A stretch of DNA of 64,000 nucleotides from Comamonadaceae bacterium (GTDB lineage Bacteria; Pseudomonadota; Gammaproteobacteria; Burkholderiales; Burkholderiaceae_C), in NCBI GenBank assembly GCA_947373185.1, contig CANBWP010000008.1:1-64000 (forward strand). The letters are read 5' to 3'. Each line of letters starts with the position of its first letter. The stretch's first letter is position 1. Shown one piece after another: positions 1-8,038 of this stretch. The notes beneath the pieces are model-generated. The model saw only the letters and a program-made list of their open reading frames with translations. It did no database searches and had not been told where the DNA came from. Both the position numbers and the translations under genes were made by a program.

Positions 1-1088
1 TGGAAGTCGTTGAAGGCATGCAGTTTGACCGCGGCTACCTCAGCCCTTACTTCATCAACAACCCAGAAAAGCAAGCCGCTTTGCTGGACAACCCTTTCGT
101 GCTGCTGTACGACAAGAAAATCAGCAACATCCGTGACCTGCTGCCTACCCTGGAACAAGTCGCTAAAGCTGGCCGTCCACTGCTGATCGTGGCTGAAGAA
201 GTCGAAGGCGAAGCCTTGGCTACTTTGGTGGTCAACACCCTGCGCGGTATCTTGAAAGTGGTCGCTGTCAAGGCCCCAGGTTTCGGTGATCGCCGCAAAG
301 CCATGCTCGAAGACATCGCCATCCTGACCGGCGGCAAAGTCATCGCTGAAGAAGTTGGCATGTCGCTCGAAAAAGTGACTTTGGCTGACCTCGGTTCTGC
401 CAAACGTATCGAAGTGGGCAAAGAAAACACCATCATCATCGACGGTGCTGGTGCTGCTGCTGACATCGAAGCCCGCGTCAAACAAGTGCGCGTTCAGATC
501 GAAGAAGCCACTTCTGACTACGACCGTGAAAAACTGCAAGAGCGCGTGGCCAAGTTGGCTGGCGGTGTTGCCGTGATCAAGGTTGGCGCTGCCACCGAAG
601 TCGAAATGAAAGAAAAGAAAGCACGTGTTGAAGACGCATTGCACGCTACCCGCGCTGCTGTGGAAGAAGGCATTGTGGCTGGCGGTGGCGTTGCATTGCT
701 GCGCGCTCGTCAAAACGCTGGCGCCATCAAAGGCGACAACGCTGACCAAGACGCTGGCATCAAGCTGGTGTTGAAAGCCATCGAAGCGCCTTTGCGCGAG
801 ATCGTGTACAACGCGGGTGGCGAGCCATCAGTGGTTGTGAACGCTGTGATGGCCGGTAAAGGCAACTACGGCTTCAACGCAGCCAACGACACCTACGGTG
901 ACATGATTGAAATGGGCATTTTGGACCCCACCAAAGTGACACGCACTGCTTTGCAAAACGCAGCATCCGTGGCCTCTTTGATGTTGACCACAGAGTGCAT
1001 GGTTTCAGAAGCACCAAAAGAAGAGTCTGGCGCCGGTGGCATGCCAGACATGGGCGGCATGGGTGGTATGGGCGGCATGGGCATGTAA
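1..1088 (+). CDS. groEL: Chaperonin GroEL (Hsp60), 3' part
   Basis: This is the ATP-driven cytosolic folding chamber subunit, cut by the window edge. The reading frame is open from base 3 and the first visible residues are [17 protein letters not shown], which in E. coli GroEL lie near residue 190. About the first third, including most of the equatorial nucleotide site, is therefore outside the window. The apical domain ([19 protein letters not shown]) and the second equatorial half ([13 protein letters not shown]) are intact. The C-terminus is the usual Gly-Met-rich tail ([11 protein letters not shown]) that projects into the cavity. A strong hairpin terminator follows about 45 bases downstream. 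groES would be expected upstream. The identification is secure. Confidence 0.98.
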   Translation, partial: EVVEGMQFDRGYLSPYFINNPEKQAALLDNPFVLLYDKKISNIRDLLPTLEQVAKAGRPLLIVAEEVEGEALATLVVNTLRGILKVVAVKAPGFGDRRKAMLEDIAILTGGKVIAEEVGMSLEKVTLADLGSAKRIEVGKENTIIIDGAGAAADIEARVKQVRVQIEEATSDYDREKLQERVAKLAGGVAVIKVGAATEVEMKEKKARVEDALHATRAAVEEGIVAGGGVALLRARQNAGAIKGDNADQDAGIKLVLKAIEAPLREIVYNAGGEPSVVVNAVMAGKGNYGFNAANDTYGDMIEMGILDPTKVTRTALQNAASVASLMLTTECMVSEAPKEESGAGGMPDMGGMGGMGGMGM

Positions 1089-1132
1089 TTGCCTGCTGCC
1101 TCAAGGGTCTGCCAAGACCTTTGACCTCGCAC

Positions 1133-1165
1133 AAAAAACCCCGCAAGAAATTGCGGGGTTTTTTT
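1133..1165. terminator. Intrinsic terminator after groEL, probably bidirectional
   Basis: A stem CCCCGCAA/TTGCGGGG with a GAAA loop (1139-1158) is flanked by an A-tract on the left and a T-tract on the right. It can therefore stop groEL transcripts on plus and hepT transcripts arriving on minus (the HepT stop codon is at 1178). Confidence 0.9.
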
Positions 1166-1177
1166 ATGTCAGAAAAC

Positions 1178-1531
1178 TTAAACTTTAATGGACTTCAATT
1201 GGATTTGAAGGTGAGGTAAATCCTTGTTGATCACAGTCCAAACAAGGTCAAAGTCTATTGAAACGTAACCATGAATAATGCGATTGCGCATGTAATAAAT
1301 AGCCTCCCACGGAACTTCTGGGTGTGACGACGTGAACTCCGGAAATCGTTTCATCAGTTGATGAGAGGCCTCTCCTAAAACTTCAATGTTTCGAACGACT
1401 GCATCTTGCAAGAGCGGCGTTTTTAAAAAATGGTCTACGGTGTGATTTTCAATGTAAGTGCCAATGCGTTCAATCGCAATAAGCATGTGCTGCAAAAATT
1501 CATTCAACCTTGCGCCATTCAGCGCACTCAT
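1178..1531 (-). CDS. hepT: HepT-family (HEPN) toxin, RNase-like
   Basis: A 117-residue all-helical HEPN-domain protein (DUF86/HepT family). The RX4HXY catalytic motif is present near the C-terminus as RNRIIHGY, followed by the usual acidic/aromatic stretch (VSIDFDLVWTVI). In studied members this motif cuts RNA, and its tyrosine is AMPylated by the partner MntA nucleotidyltransferase to silence the toxin. The gene overlaps the 3' end of mntA by 4 bases (ATGA) on the same strand, so the two are translationally coupled with the antitoxin first. The pair is visibly more AT-rich than its neighbours, which fits horizontal acquisition. Assignment as a toxin rests on family knowledge. Confidence 0.9.
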   Translation of the reverse strand: MSALNGARLNEFLQHMLIAIERIGTYIENHTVDHFLKTPLLQDAVVRNIEVLGEASHQLMKRFPEFTSSHPEVPWEAIYYMRNRIIHGYVSIDFDLVWTVINKDLPHLQIQLKSIKV

Positions 1532-1818
1532 AACGGAATGGCGTTCTCAAGCACTTGATCGCGAAATTTTTCAGGCAAAGCCTTAGGGGTGAGTACATCG
1601 ACATGAACACCGAGCTGCTTTTCAAGGGATAGCTGAAGTTTCGCAATGTCGAGCAAGGATGTGTTTGGCAGTGGGTCAACCAAGATATCCAAGTCGCTCA
1701 ACGCTGTATCTTCATGACGAATGACTGAGCCAAAAACCCTTGGATTTTGCAAGCCATGCTCGATCACGAGGGCACGAATAATGGCTCTGTGATTTGATAG
1801 GGCTATTGAGGGCTTCAT
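1528..1818 (-). CDS. mntA: MntA-family minimal nucleotidyltransferase antitoxin
   Basis: A 96-residue minimal nucleotidyltransferase (MNT) domain. The GSX10DXD signature is complete: GSVIRHEDTALSDLD, in which GS is separated by exactly ten residues from DLD. A third acidic residue (VDV) lies on the later strand. MNT antitoxins transfer AMP to the HEPN partner and neutralise it. The gene is first in a two-gene operon and its stop overlaps the hepT start. It is divergent from the cupredoxin gene, with a very short AT-rich spacer. It is short, but within the range of MNT proteins, and looks intact. Confidence 0.9.
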   Translation of the reverse strand: MKPSIALSNHRAIIRALVIEHGLQNPRVFGSVIRHEDTALSDLDILVDPLPNTSLLDIAKLQLSLEKQLGVHVDVLTPKALPEKFRDQVLENAIPL

Positions 1819-1884
1819 TTTTTCAGTTTACGATGGGCGCACCAATTGTCAAGCCATTTTCCAAATTACAAAAACTCTCTTCCA

Positions 1885-2928
1885 ATGATTAATTCTTCCT
1901 TCAGCAAACAGCACGGCATCATGCTGATGAAGTACGCCGGCATCAGCTTTATTTCGGGTGCGGTCAATCATGGGTTCTTCAGTGGCTCACGTTCTTTATG
2001 GACAGCCGCAATCGGCATTGTTTTGTTTGTCACAGGTGCGTGGCTTGAACACCGCGCCAGCGAAGAAAAACATCCTCAAGGCTTGTTCCAATCTTTGTTC
2101 ATGGGAACCTTGCTGTCCATTGGCCTGGGATTTTTCACAGGCGGTTTACAACACTTCCCTGATTCACCAGCGCGCAGTGCTTGGGTCGTGCCACTCGGTT
2201 TTTTTATCTCTGTGATTGCACTAGTGTCGACTTTGCAATTGCGCTGGCAGCGTGCGTTGTGGGTTTACACACTGGGCTTGGGCACCGCCATCAGCGCTTT
2301 GTGCTGGGTTGGCTATCAAGCCTTTGCGCAACATCCAGAATGGGCTGCAGGTGGCCACTCGCATGGCGACAACCCAAGTGAAGCACACGATGCACATGAC
2401 GCACGTGACGTTCATACCGAACATGCACACGAAACATCTGCCCCTACAGCAACGCCTTCACTGCAAGCCCTGCAAGTCAGCCGCAGCATCGAGGTGACAC
2501 TGCTCGACAGCATGAAGTTCACGCCCGACAGCATCCAAGTGCTTGCCGGCGAAACCATTCGATTTGTCATCCGCAACAAAGGCAAACTCGCTCATGAAAT
2601 GGTGTTGGGCAATGCACAAGCCATTGCCGCACACGCCCAAGAAATGCAGGCCATGGCTGCCGCCGGCAACACAGGTCATCAACAACACCAACATGGCGGC
2701 GGCGCAGGTGCCATTGCCGTCAGTGTGCCAGCGGGTGAAGTGCGCGAATGGGTGGTCAAGTTTGACGAAGCGATCGAACTGGAAATTGCCTGCTTGGTGC
2801 CTGGCCACTATGAAGCCGGCATGAAAGGCAAACTGAGCGTGCAAGCTGCAAGCGCCAAAGCAGCAGAAGCCGTCAGCACCAAACCAGCATCACCTGCAGC
2901 ACATGACCACAGTCAGCACAAGCATTAA
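1885..2928 (+). CDS. Membrane-anchored, His-rich cupredoxin-domain protein
   Basis: About 347 residues if started at ATG 1885. The frame is open from TTG 1846, and ATG 1921 is another option; none has a clear ribosome site. The N-terminal half has five hydrophobic helices (for example SLWTAAIGIVLFVTGAWL and WVVPLGFFISVIALVSTL). A linker very rich in His/Asp (GHSHGDN, HDAHDARDVHTEHAHE) follows. The C-terminal half is a type-1-copper-like cupredoxin: KGKLAHEMVLG supplies the first His, and ACLVPGHYEAGM supplies Cys, His and Met in the usual order. A Met/His-rich insertion lies between the halves of the site, and the tail ends HDHSQHKH. Cupredoxin domains bind copper in the periplasm for electron transfer or copper handling. 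The role here is unknown. Confidence 0.72.
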   Translation: MINSSFSKQHGIMLMKYAGISFISGAVNHGFFSGSRSLWTAAIGIVLFVTGAWLEHRASEEKHPQGLFQSLFMGTLLSIGLGFFTGGLQHFPDSPARSAWVVPLGFFISVIALVSTLQLRWQRALWVYTLGLGTAISALCWVGYQAFAQHPEWAAGGHSHGDNPSEAHDAHDARDVHTEHAHETSAPTATPSLQALQVSRSIEVTLLDSMKFTPDSIQVLAGETIRFVIRNKGKLAHEMVLGNAQAIAAHAQEMQAMAAAGNTGHQQHQHGGGAGAIAVSVPAGEVREWVVKFDEAIELEIACLVPGHYEAGMKGKLSVQAASAKAAEAVSTKPASPAAHDHSQHKH

Positions 2929-2939
2929 GCGAAGCACTG

Positions 2940-2975
2940 AGCTAAGAACTTAGCTAAGAACTAAGCTAAGAACTA
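2940..2975. repeat. Three tandem copies of a 12-bp unit at the cupredoxin/pgi junction
   Basis: The unit AGCTAAGAACT(A/T) occurs three times head to tail and ends inside the pgi stop codon (TAG on minus, 2973-2975). The first junction contains the 10-bp palindrome CTTAGCTAAG. It lies between two convergent genes and carries stop codons on both strands. It may be a slippage-derived spacer. No hairpin with a T-tract was seen. Confidence 0.8.
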
Positions 2976-4520
2976 AGCCAAACGCTTCAACAACTGCGCC
3001 GTAGACGCATCCAAGCCAGACACATCACCCGTGAGCAAACGCGCGTGAATGTCTTTGGCCAACACTTTGCCCAACTCGACACCCCATTGGTCAAAGCTGT
3101 TGATGCCCCACACTGCACCGCTGACAAACACGCGGTGTTCTTGCAAAGCAATCAAGGCGCCCAAATTGAAGGGCATTAAGTCTTCTAACAAGATGAAGGT
3201 GCTGGGTCGGTTACCTGCAAAGTTTTTGTGCCCACCTGCATCCGACTTGCCCAACATCAGGGCTTGCGCTTGCGCCAGCACATTGGACAACAACAAAGCT
3301 TGGTGATCGGGCAACGCATGCGTGGCATTTTTCACCGCTACGAACTCAAGCGGCACCACATCCGTTCCTTGGTGCAACATTTGGAAAAATGCATGCTGAC
3401 CATTGGTACCGGGCTCACCCCACAACACGGGTGACGTGCCATAAGGCAAAGCTTGCCCCGCATGGTCCACTTGCTTGCCGTTGCTCTCCATCTCAAGCTG
3501 CTGCAAGTAAGGCGCAAAACGTTTCAGGGCGCTGTGATACGGCGCAATACAACGGCTGGTGTAATGCAAAAAATTGCGATACCAAACATCCAATACCCCC
3601 AATCGAATCGGCAAGTTCTGCGCAGGATCGGCATGAAGGAAATGCTGATCCATGGCATGCGCACCTGCCAAAAACTCACGGAACTTGTCAGCGCCAATGG
3701 CAATGGCCAAAGGCAAACCGATGGCCGACCACAAAGAGTATCGACCCCCCACCCAATCCCAAAAACCAAAACAGGTTTGAATGCCAAACTTGCCAGCGGC
3801 TTCTACGTTGGTGGTAAGCGCTGCAAAGTGACGCGAAACATCAGTGCCACCCTGCGCTTCAAACCAACGCTTGGCCGACAAGGCATTGGTCATGGTCTCT
3901 AAGGTGGTGAAGGTTTTAGAGGCCACCAAGAACAAAGTGTTCTCTGCCTTCAAGCCCTTCAATACAGCATCCAGTTCATGGCCATCCACATTGGACACAA
4001 AGTGAAAACGCTTGCCTTTCATGGCATATGACTGCAAAGCCATCACAGCCATTTGCGGGCCTAAATCGGAGCCGCCAATGCCAATGTTCACGATGTCTGT
4101 GATTTGAGCATCTAAACGAATTTTTTGAGCAAACAACAACATGGCGCTCAATGTGTCGTTCACTTCTTTCAATGATGCTTGAACCGGCTTTGGCAGCGCT
4201 TCAGCAGCAGCGCCCTCTGCAGGATGACGCAACAACCAATGCATCACTGCACGGTTTTCTGTAGCGTTAATGGCCTCACCTGCAAACATGCGATCGCGAT
4301 GTACCAACACACCCGCTTGCGCCGCCAAGATCAACAGTTGCGCTTCAATGCGCGCATCCCAATGGTTCTTTGACAAGTCAGCGAACACACCAGGCGCCTC
4401 TTGGCTGAAATGCGCGGCACGCTGCGCATCTGATGCAAACGCATCGCGCAAATCAAATCCAGAAAATGCCTTGGCCAGTTCGCTCAGGCCCTGCCAAGCG
4501 GCTGTTTGATCTCCTCGCAT
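2973..4520 (-). CDS. pgi: Glucose-6-phosphate isomerase
   Basis: Interconverts glucose-6-phosphate and fructose-6-phosphate in the cytosol. It has 515 residues, slightly shorter than the E. coli enzyme. Family signatures are present: VGGRYSLWSAIGLPLA (about 257-272) and the C-terminal SFDQWGVELGK block. Likely catalytic residues are Glu345 (LEMESNGK), His376 (NGQHAFFQ) and Lys485 (VELGK). The start at 4520 is supported by an AGGA about 8 bases upstream on minus. It lies 9 bases downstream of tal, so tal-pgi is one operon. The stop codon falls within the last copy of a 12-bp tandem repeat. Confidence 0.97.
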   Translation of the reverse strand: MRGDQTAAWQGLSELAKAFSGFDLRDAFASDAQRAAHFSQEAPGVFADLSKNHWDARIEAQLLILAAQAGVLVHRDRMFAGEAINATENRAVMHWLLRHPAEGAAAEALPKPVQASLKEVNDTLSAMLLFAQKIRLDAQITDIVNIGIGGSDLGPQMAVMALQSYAMKGKRFHFVSNVDGHELDAVLKGLKAENTLFLVASKTFTTLETMTNALSAKRWFEAQGGTDVSRHFAALTTNVEAAGKFGIQTCFGFWDWVGGRYSLWSAIGLPLAIAIGADKFREFLAGAHAMDQHFLHADPAQNLPIRLGVLDVWYRNFLHYTSRCIAPYHSALKRFAPYLQQLEMESNGKQVDHAGQALPYGTSPVLWGEPGTNGQHAFFQMLHQGTDVVPLEFVAVKNATHALPDHQALLLSNVLAQAQALMLGKSDAGGHKNFAGNRPSTFILLEDLMPFNLGALIALQEHRVFVSGAVWGINSFDQWGVELGKVLAKDIHARLLTGDVSGLDASTAQLLKRLA

Positions 4521-4529
4521 CGCGGTCCT

Positions 4530-5486
4530 TTATGCCTTTTGCGCTGCCAACATCAAGCCTTCTAACTTGATGGCATCGACACAGAACGCACGAATGCCTT
4601 CGGCCAATTTTTCAGTGGCCATGGCGTCTTCGTTCAAGGCAAAACGGAAACTGGCTTCGTTGTATTGCACCAAGGGCAAGTCCATGCCTTTAGCAACCTG
4701 TGCGTCCAGCGCAGGTGTCAAAGCCGTGTCATTGGCGGCCAACAAAGCCAACAAGTCGGGGCTGATGGTGAGCAAGTCACAACCCGCCAAAGCCACAATT
4801 TGGCCCACATTGCGGAAGCTGGCGCCCATCACCTCAGTGGCAATGCCATTCTTCTTGTAGTAGTTGTAGATGGCGCGCACAGACTTCACGCCAGGATCGT
4901 TGGCGCCAGCACTTGCCGCTTCGTCCCAAGCTGCGCCCGCTGTCTTTTTGTACCAGTCGTAAATGCGGCCCACGAACGGCGAAATCAGTTGCACCTTGGC
5001 TTGACCACAGGCCACCGCTTGCGCAAACGAGAACAACAAAGTGAGGTTGGTGTGAATGCCTTCACGCTCCAACTCGGCTGCCGCTTGAATGCCTTCCCAA
5101 GTGGCTGCAATTTTGATCAGCACGCGCTGGCGAGAAATGCCCTGTGCTTCATACAGGCTCATTAAACGGCGCGCACGCGCCAAGGTACCGGCGGTGTCAA
5201 AGCTCAAACGCGCGTCCACCTCAGTGGACACCCTGCCTGGAATGGTCTTCAAAATTTCGCAACCAAAGCGGACCAACAAATGGTCCATCACCACATCAAG
5301 GGGCTGACCCTTGTGGGCTGCCACTGATTCGGTCAGCAAGGGGGCGTATTCGGGCTTTTGCACGGCCTTCAAGATCAAGGAAGGGTTGGTGGTCGCATCT
5401 TGCGGCTGGAACTGGGCCAGCTGTTTAAAGTCACCGGTGTCTGCCACTACGGTGGTGTGTTGTTTGAGTGCGTCGAGTTGGTTCAT
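4530..5486 (-). CDS. tal: Transaldolase
   Basis: Moves a dihydroxyacetone unit between sugar phosphates in the non-oxidative pentose phosphate pathway. It has 318 residues, the usual TalB-type length. Signature 1 ([13 protein letters not shown], about 29-41) and signature 2 ([16 protein letters not shown]) are intact. The Schiff-base lysine is Lys125 in [10 protein letters not shown]. It is the first gene of the leftward tal-pgi operon. It is divergent from zwf across 80 bases containing a candidate HexR operator, so the two carbon operons are probably controlled together. Confidence 0.97.
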   Translation of the reverse strand: MNQLDALKQHTTVVADTGDFKQLAQFQPQDATTNPSLILKAVQKPEYAPLLTESVAAHKGQPLDVVMDHLLVRFGCEILKTIPGRVSTEVDARLSFDTAGTLARARRLMSLYEAQGISRQRVLIKIAATWEGIQAAAELEREGIHTNLTLLFSFAQAVACGQAKVQLISPFVGRIYDWYKKTAGAAWDEAASAGANDPGVKSVRAIYNYYKKNGIATEVMGASFRNVGQIVALAGCDLLTISPDLLALLAANDTALTPALDAQVAKGMDLPLVQYNEASFRFALNEDAMATEKLAEGIRAFCVDAIKLEGLMLAAQKA

Positions 5487-5520
5487 GGCAAAAAAATTTA
5501 AACAAGGCTTGAATTATCGA

Positions 5521-5535
5521 TGAAACAAAGTTACA
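5521..5535. promoter_or_regulatory. Candidate HexR operator between tal and zwf
   Basis: TGAAACAAAGTTACA matches the HexR-type pattern TGTAAY-N3-RTTACA with one mismatch in the left arm. The right half GTTACAT (5530-5536) recurs inverted as ATGTAAC at 5552-5558, just upstream of the zwf start. The site lies between the divergent tal-pgi and zwf-hexR operons, where a local HexR would be expected to act. The consensus is recalled from family knowledge. Confidence 0.5.
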
Positions 5536-5566
5536 TTTCAAACTCATTTTTATGTAACAAATAAAC

Positions 5567-7036
5567 ATGTCTTTCGATTTAGTCTTTTTTGGCGGCACTG
5601 GCGACCTGGTTTGGCGCAAACTGATGCCCGCTCTTTTTCAAGCCTTCCGCCACGGCACCCTGCCCGAGGGCGGCCGCATCATTGGCGTCGCTCGCGACAG
5701 CATGACGGACGAGCAATACCGCACCCTCATTCAGTCGCGTTTTGAGCAAGTCGAAGGCGCCAAGCGCCCCAATGACGAAGAATTCGCCCGTTTCAAAGCC
5801 ATGCTGCACTACGAGCGGGTTGATTTGTCCAACCCAGACGACTACGCCAAATTGGCTGGCCGTTTGGCAGAACGTCAAACCGACCATGTGGTGATGTACC
5901 TGGCCACCGCCCCCAGCTTGTTCAACACCGTGTGTGAACAACTGGCCGCCGCCAAACTGAACACCCCCCAAACCCGGATCGTTTTAGAAAAACCGCTGGG
6001 GCACGACCTCAAGTCCAACCGCGCCATCAACAAAAGTGTACGCAAGGTCTTTGAAGAGCATCAGATTTTCCGAATTGACCATTACTTGGGCAAGCCCTCA
6101 GTGCAAAACCTGTTTGCCATGCGTTTTGGCAATGCCTTGTTTGAACCTCTGTGGCGCCGCGAGCACATTGCCAACATTCAAATCACCATTGCCGAAGAGT
6201 TGGGTGTCGAGAAGCGCGGGGCGTTTTATGAAAACACCGGCGCGCTGCGAGACATGGTGCAAAACCATGCCTTGCAATTGCTGTGTGCCATTGCCATGGA
6301 GCCGCCCATCAATGCGCATGCCGATGCCATTCGCGACGAAAAGCTCAAGGTCTTGCGCGCCCTCAAACCTTGGACGGCCGAGACGCTGAGCCAACATGTG
6401 GTGCGCGGCCAATACAGCGCAGGCACCGTCCATGGCCAAGCGGTGCCAGGCTACAACGAAGAGTCAGGTGTCAGCCCCTCCAGCAACACAGAAACCTTTG
6501 TGGCCTTGCGCACCGAGATTGCCAACTGGCGTTGGGCCGGCGTGCCGTTTTACATTCGCACGGGCAAGCGCCTCGCATCCCGCGAAGGCTATATTGAAAT
6601 CAATTTCAGGCCGACACCCCATGCCATCTTCCAAGCACCTGGCGGTGGCGTCAACAAACTGATCATTCACTTGCAGCCCAAAGACGGATTGGAGTTGCAC
6701 CTGTTTGCCGAGGGCCAACACAAACGCTTGAAGGCCGGCCATCAAGGCGCCAGCGCCCTCAGCCCTGTGCACCTCGACCTTGACTTTGACAAGCGCTTTG
6801 GCTCCGAACGCGTCGGCGCTTACGAGCGCTTGCTGCTGGATGTGCTTGATGGCCGTCTGAATTTGTTTGTGCGCAGCGACGAGCAAGAAGAAGCTTGGCG
6901 CTGGGTCGAGCCCATCTTGCAACACTGGGCATCAGACACTCAAGGCCCTCGTCACTATGCCGCCGGCTCTTGGGGGCCCAGCGCTTCCAGCGCCATGATT
7001 GCCCGCGACGGTTTTTGCTGGTCAGAAGAAACTTAA
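5567..7036 (+). CDS. zwf: Glucose-6-phosphate 1-dehydrogenase
   Basis: Oxidises glucose-6-phosphate to 6-phosphogluconolactone with NAD(P)+, the entry step to the oxidative pentose phosphate and Entner-Doudoroff routes. It has 489 residues, normal for the family. The nucleotide-binding motif is FFGGTGDLVWRKLMPALF (residues 7-24). EKPLGHD is at 141-147, and the substrate/catalytic motif RIDHYLGK is at 169-176. The hexR gene starts 3 bases after the stop, so the enzyme and its probable regulator are co-transcribed. No edd, eda or pgl gene is present in the window. Confidence 0.97.
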   Translation: MSFDLVFFGGTGDLVWRKLMPALFQAFRHGTLPEGGRIIGVARDSMTDEQYRTLIQSRFEQVEGAKRPNDEEFARFKAMLHYERVDLSNPDDYAKLAGRLAERQTDHVVMYLATAPSLFNTVCEQLAAAKLNTPQTRIVLEKPLGHDLKSNRAINKSVRKVFEEHQIFRIDHYLGKPSVQNLFAMRFGNALFEPLWRREHIANIQITIAEELGVEKRGAFYENTGALRDMVQNHALQLLCAIAMEPPINAHADAIRDEKLKVLRALKPWTAETLSQHVVRGQYSAGTVHGQAVPGYNEESGVSPSSNTETFVALRTEIANWRWAGVPFYIRTGKRLASREGYIEINFRPTPHAIFQAPGGGVNKLIIHLQPKDGLELHLFAEGQHKRLKAGHQGASALSPVHLDLDFDKRFGSERVGAYERLLLDVLDGRLNLFVRSDEQEEAWRWVEPILQHWASDTQGPRHYAAGSWGPSASSAMIARDGFCWSEET

Positions 7037-7039
7037 ATC

Positions 7040-7885
7040 ATGCTAGACCGAATCAAAGCCTCTCTGCCCTCTTTGGCGCCGGCCGAACAACGCGTCGGCA
7101 AATTGGTTTTGCTCGACCCTCGCGCCTTTGCCAACTTGCCCGTCACGGAGTTGGCCGATCGCGCGCACGTGAGCAAGCCCACAGTGGTTCGCTTTTGCCG
7201 CAGCGTGGGTTATGACGGCCTGTCCGATTTCAAACTGAAACTGGCAGGCAGCGTGAGCGAGGGTGTGCCCTTCATTCACCGCAGTGTCGATGCCGATGAC
7301 AAAACCAGCGATGTGGCCGTCAAAGTGATTGACAACACCGTGGCGGCGTTTTTGAAGTACCGCAACGATGCGTCGTCCTTTGCTTTGGAGCATGCCGTTC
7401 AAGCCTTGGCCGAAACGCACAGCACCGGCAAGCGCATTGAGTTTTATGGCGTGGGCAACTCTGGCATCGTGGCCCAAGATGCGCAGCACAAATTTTTCCG
7501 CTTGGGCATGAACACCATTGCCTACAGCGATGGCCACATGCAAGTGATGAGCGCCTCGATGTTGGGCAAAGGCGATTGCGTGGTGGTCATCTCCAATTCA
7601 GGCCGCACCCGCGACTTGATGGACGCCTGCGACATTGCACGCAAACGCGGTGCGACCACCATTGTGATCACCGCCAGCGGCTCGCCCCTGGCCACCGCCG
7701 GTCAAATTCACCTGACGGCCGATCACCCTGAAAGCTACGACCGCTACAGCCCCATGGTGTCTCGACTCTTGCACCTGTTGATCATTGACATTTTGGCCAC
7801 CACCGTGGCCCTGCGCATTGGCGAGGCTTTGCAGCCAGCCCTGCGCGAGATGAAAAACAATTTGCGCAACAAACGCTACACCTGA
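7040..7885 (+). CDS. hexR: HexR-like MurR/RpiR-family transcriptional regulator
   Basis: 281 residues: an N-terminal RpiR-type helix-turn-helix (about 1-75; the region ELADRAHVSKPTVVRFCRSVGY is the recognition unit) followed by a SIS sugar-phosphate-binding domain (about 120-255, with YGVGNSGIVAQDAQ and VVVISNSGRTRDLMD). HexR proteins repress zwf and related genes and are released by 2-keto-3-deoxy-6-phosphogluconate. Co-transcription with zwf and the candidate operator upstream of zwf support the HexR assignment over other RpiR members. No terminator is evident before the next gene. Confidence 0.9.
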   Translation: MLDRIKASLPSLAPAEQRVGKLVLLDPRAFANLPVTELADRAHVSKPTVVRFCRSVGYDGLSDFKLKLAGSVSEGVPFIHRSVDADDKTSDVAVKVIDNTVAAFLKYRNDASSFALEHAVQALAETHSTGKRIEFYGVGNSGIVAQDAQHKFFRLGMNTIAYSDGHMQVMSASMLGKGDCVVVISNSGRTRDLMDACDIARKRGATTIVITASGSPLATAGQIHLTADHPESYDRYSPMVSRLLHLLIIDILATTVALRIGEALQPALREMKNNLRNKRYT

Positions 7886-7977
7886 AGATTGGCCCACACC
7901 ATCTGCAGTGGCCCAGCGGAAAGGCCATCCGCCCTTCATGCAGTCTGGTATCTACTGGGCAATAACCCTGATACAAC

Positions 7978-8018
7978 TTGCGGCCCCTCCTGTCACTCCC
8001 TAGAATGACCGAGTCATT
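7978..8018 (+). promoter_or_regulatory. Sigma-70-type promoter with overlapping palindrome upstream of the ABC binding-protein gene
   Basis: A -35 TTGCGG (7978-7983), 17-base spacer and -10 TAGAAT (8001-8006) form a good promoter. A palindrome AATGAC-CGA-GTCATT (8004-8018) overlaps the -10 and the predicted start site, the position of a repressor operator. The regulator is unknown. Confidence 0.6.
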
Positions 8019-8038
8019 TAACTTCGACAGGATTTAGC

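Noticed and set aside
2940..2975. The 12-bp tandem repeat as an attachment site
   Set aside because: No integrase or second copy was seen, and the repeats are short, tandem and AT-rich, which fits slippage better.
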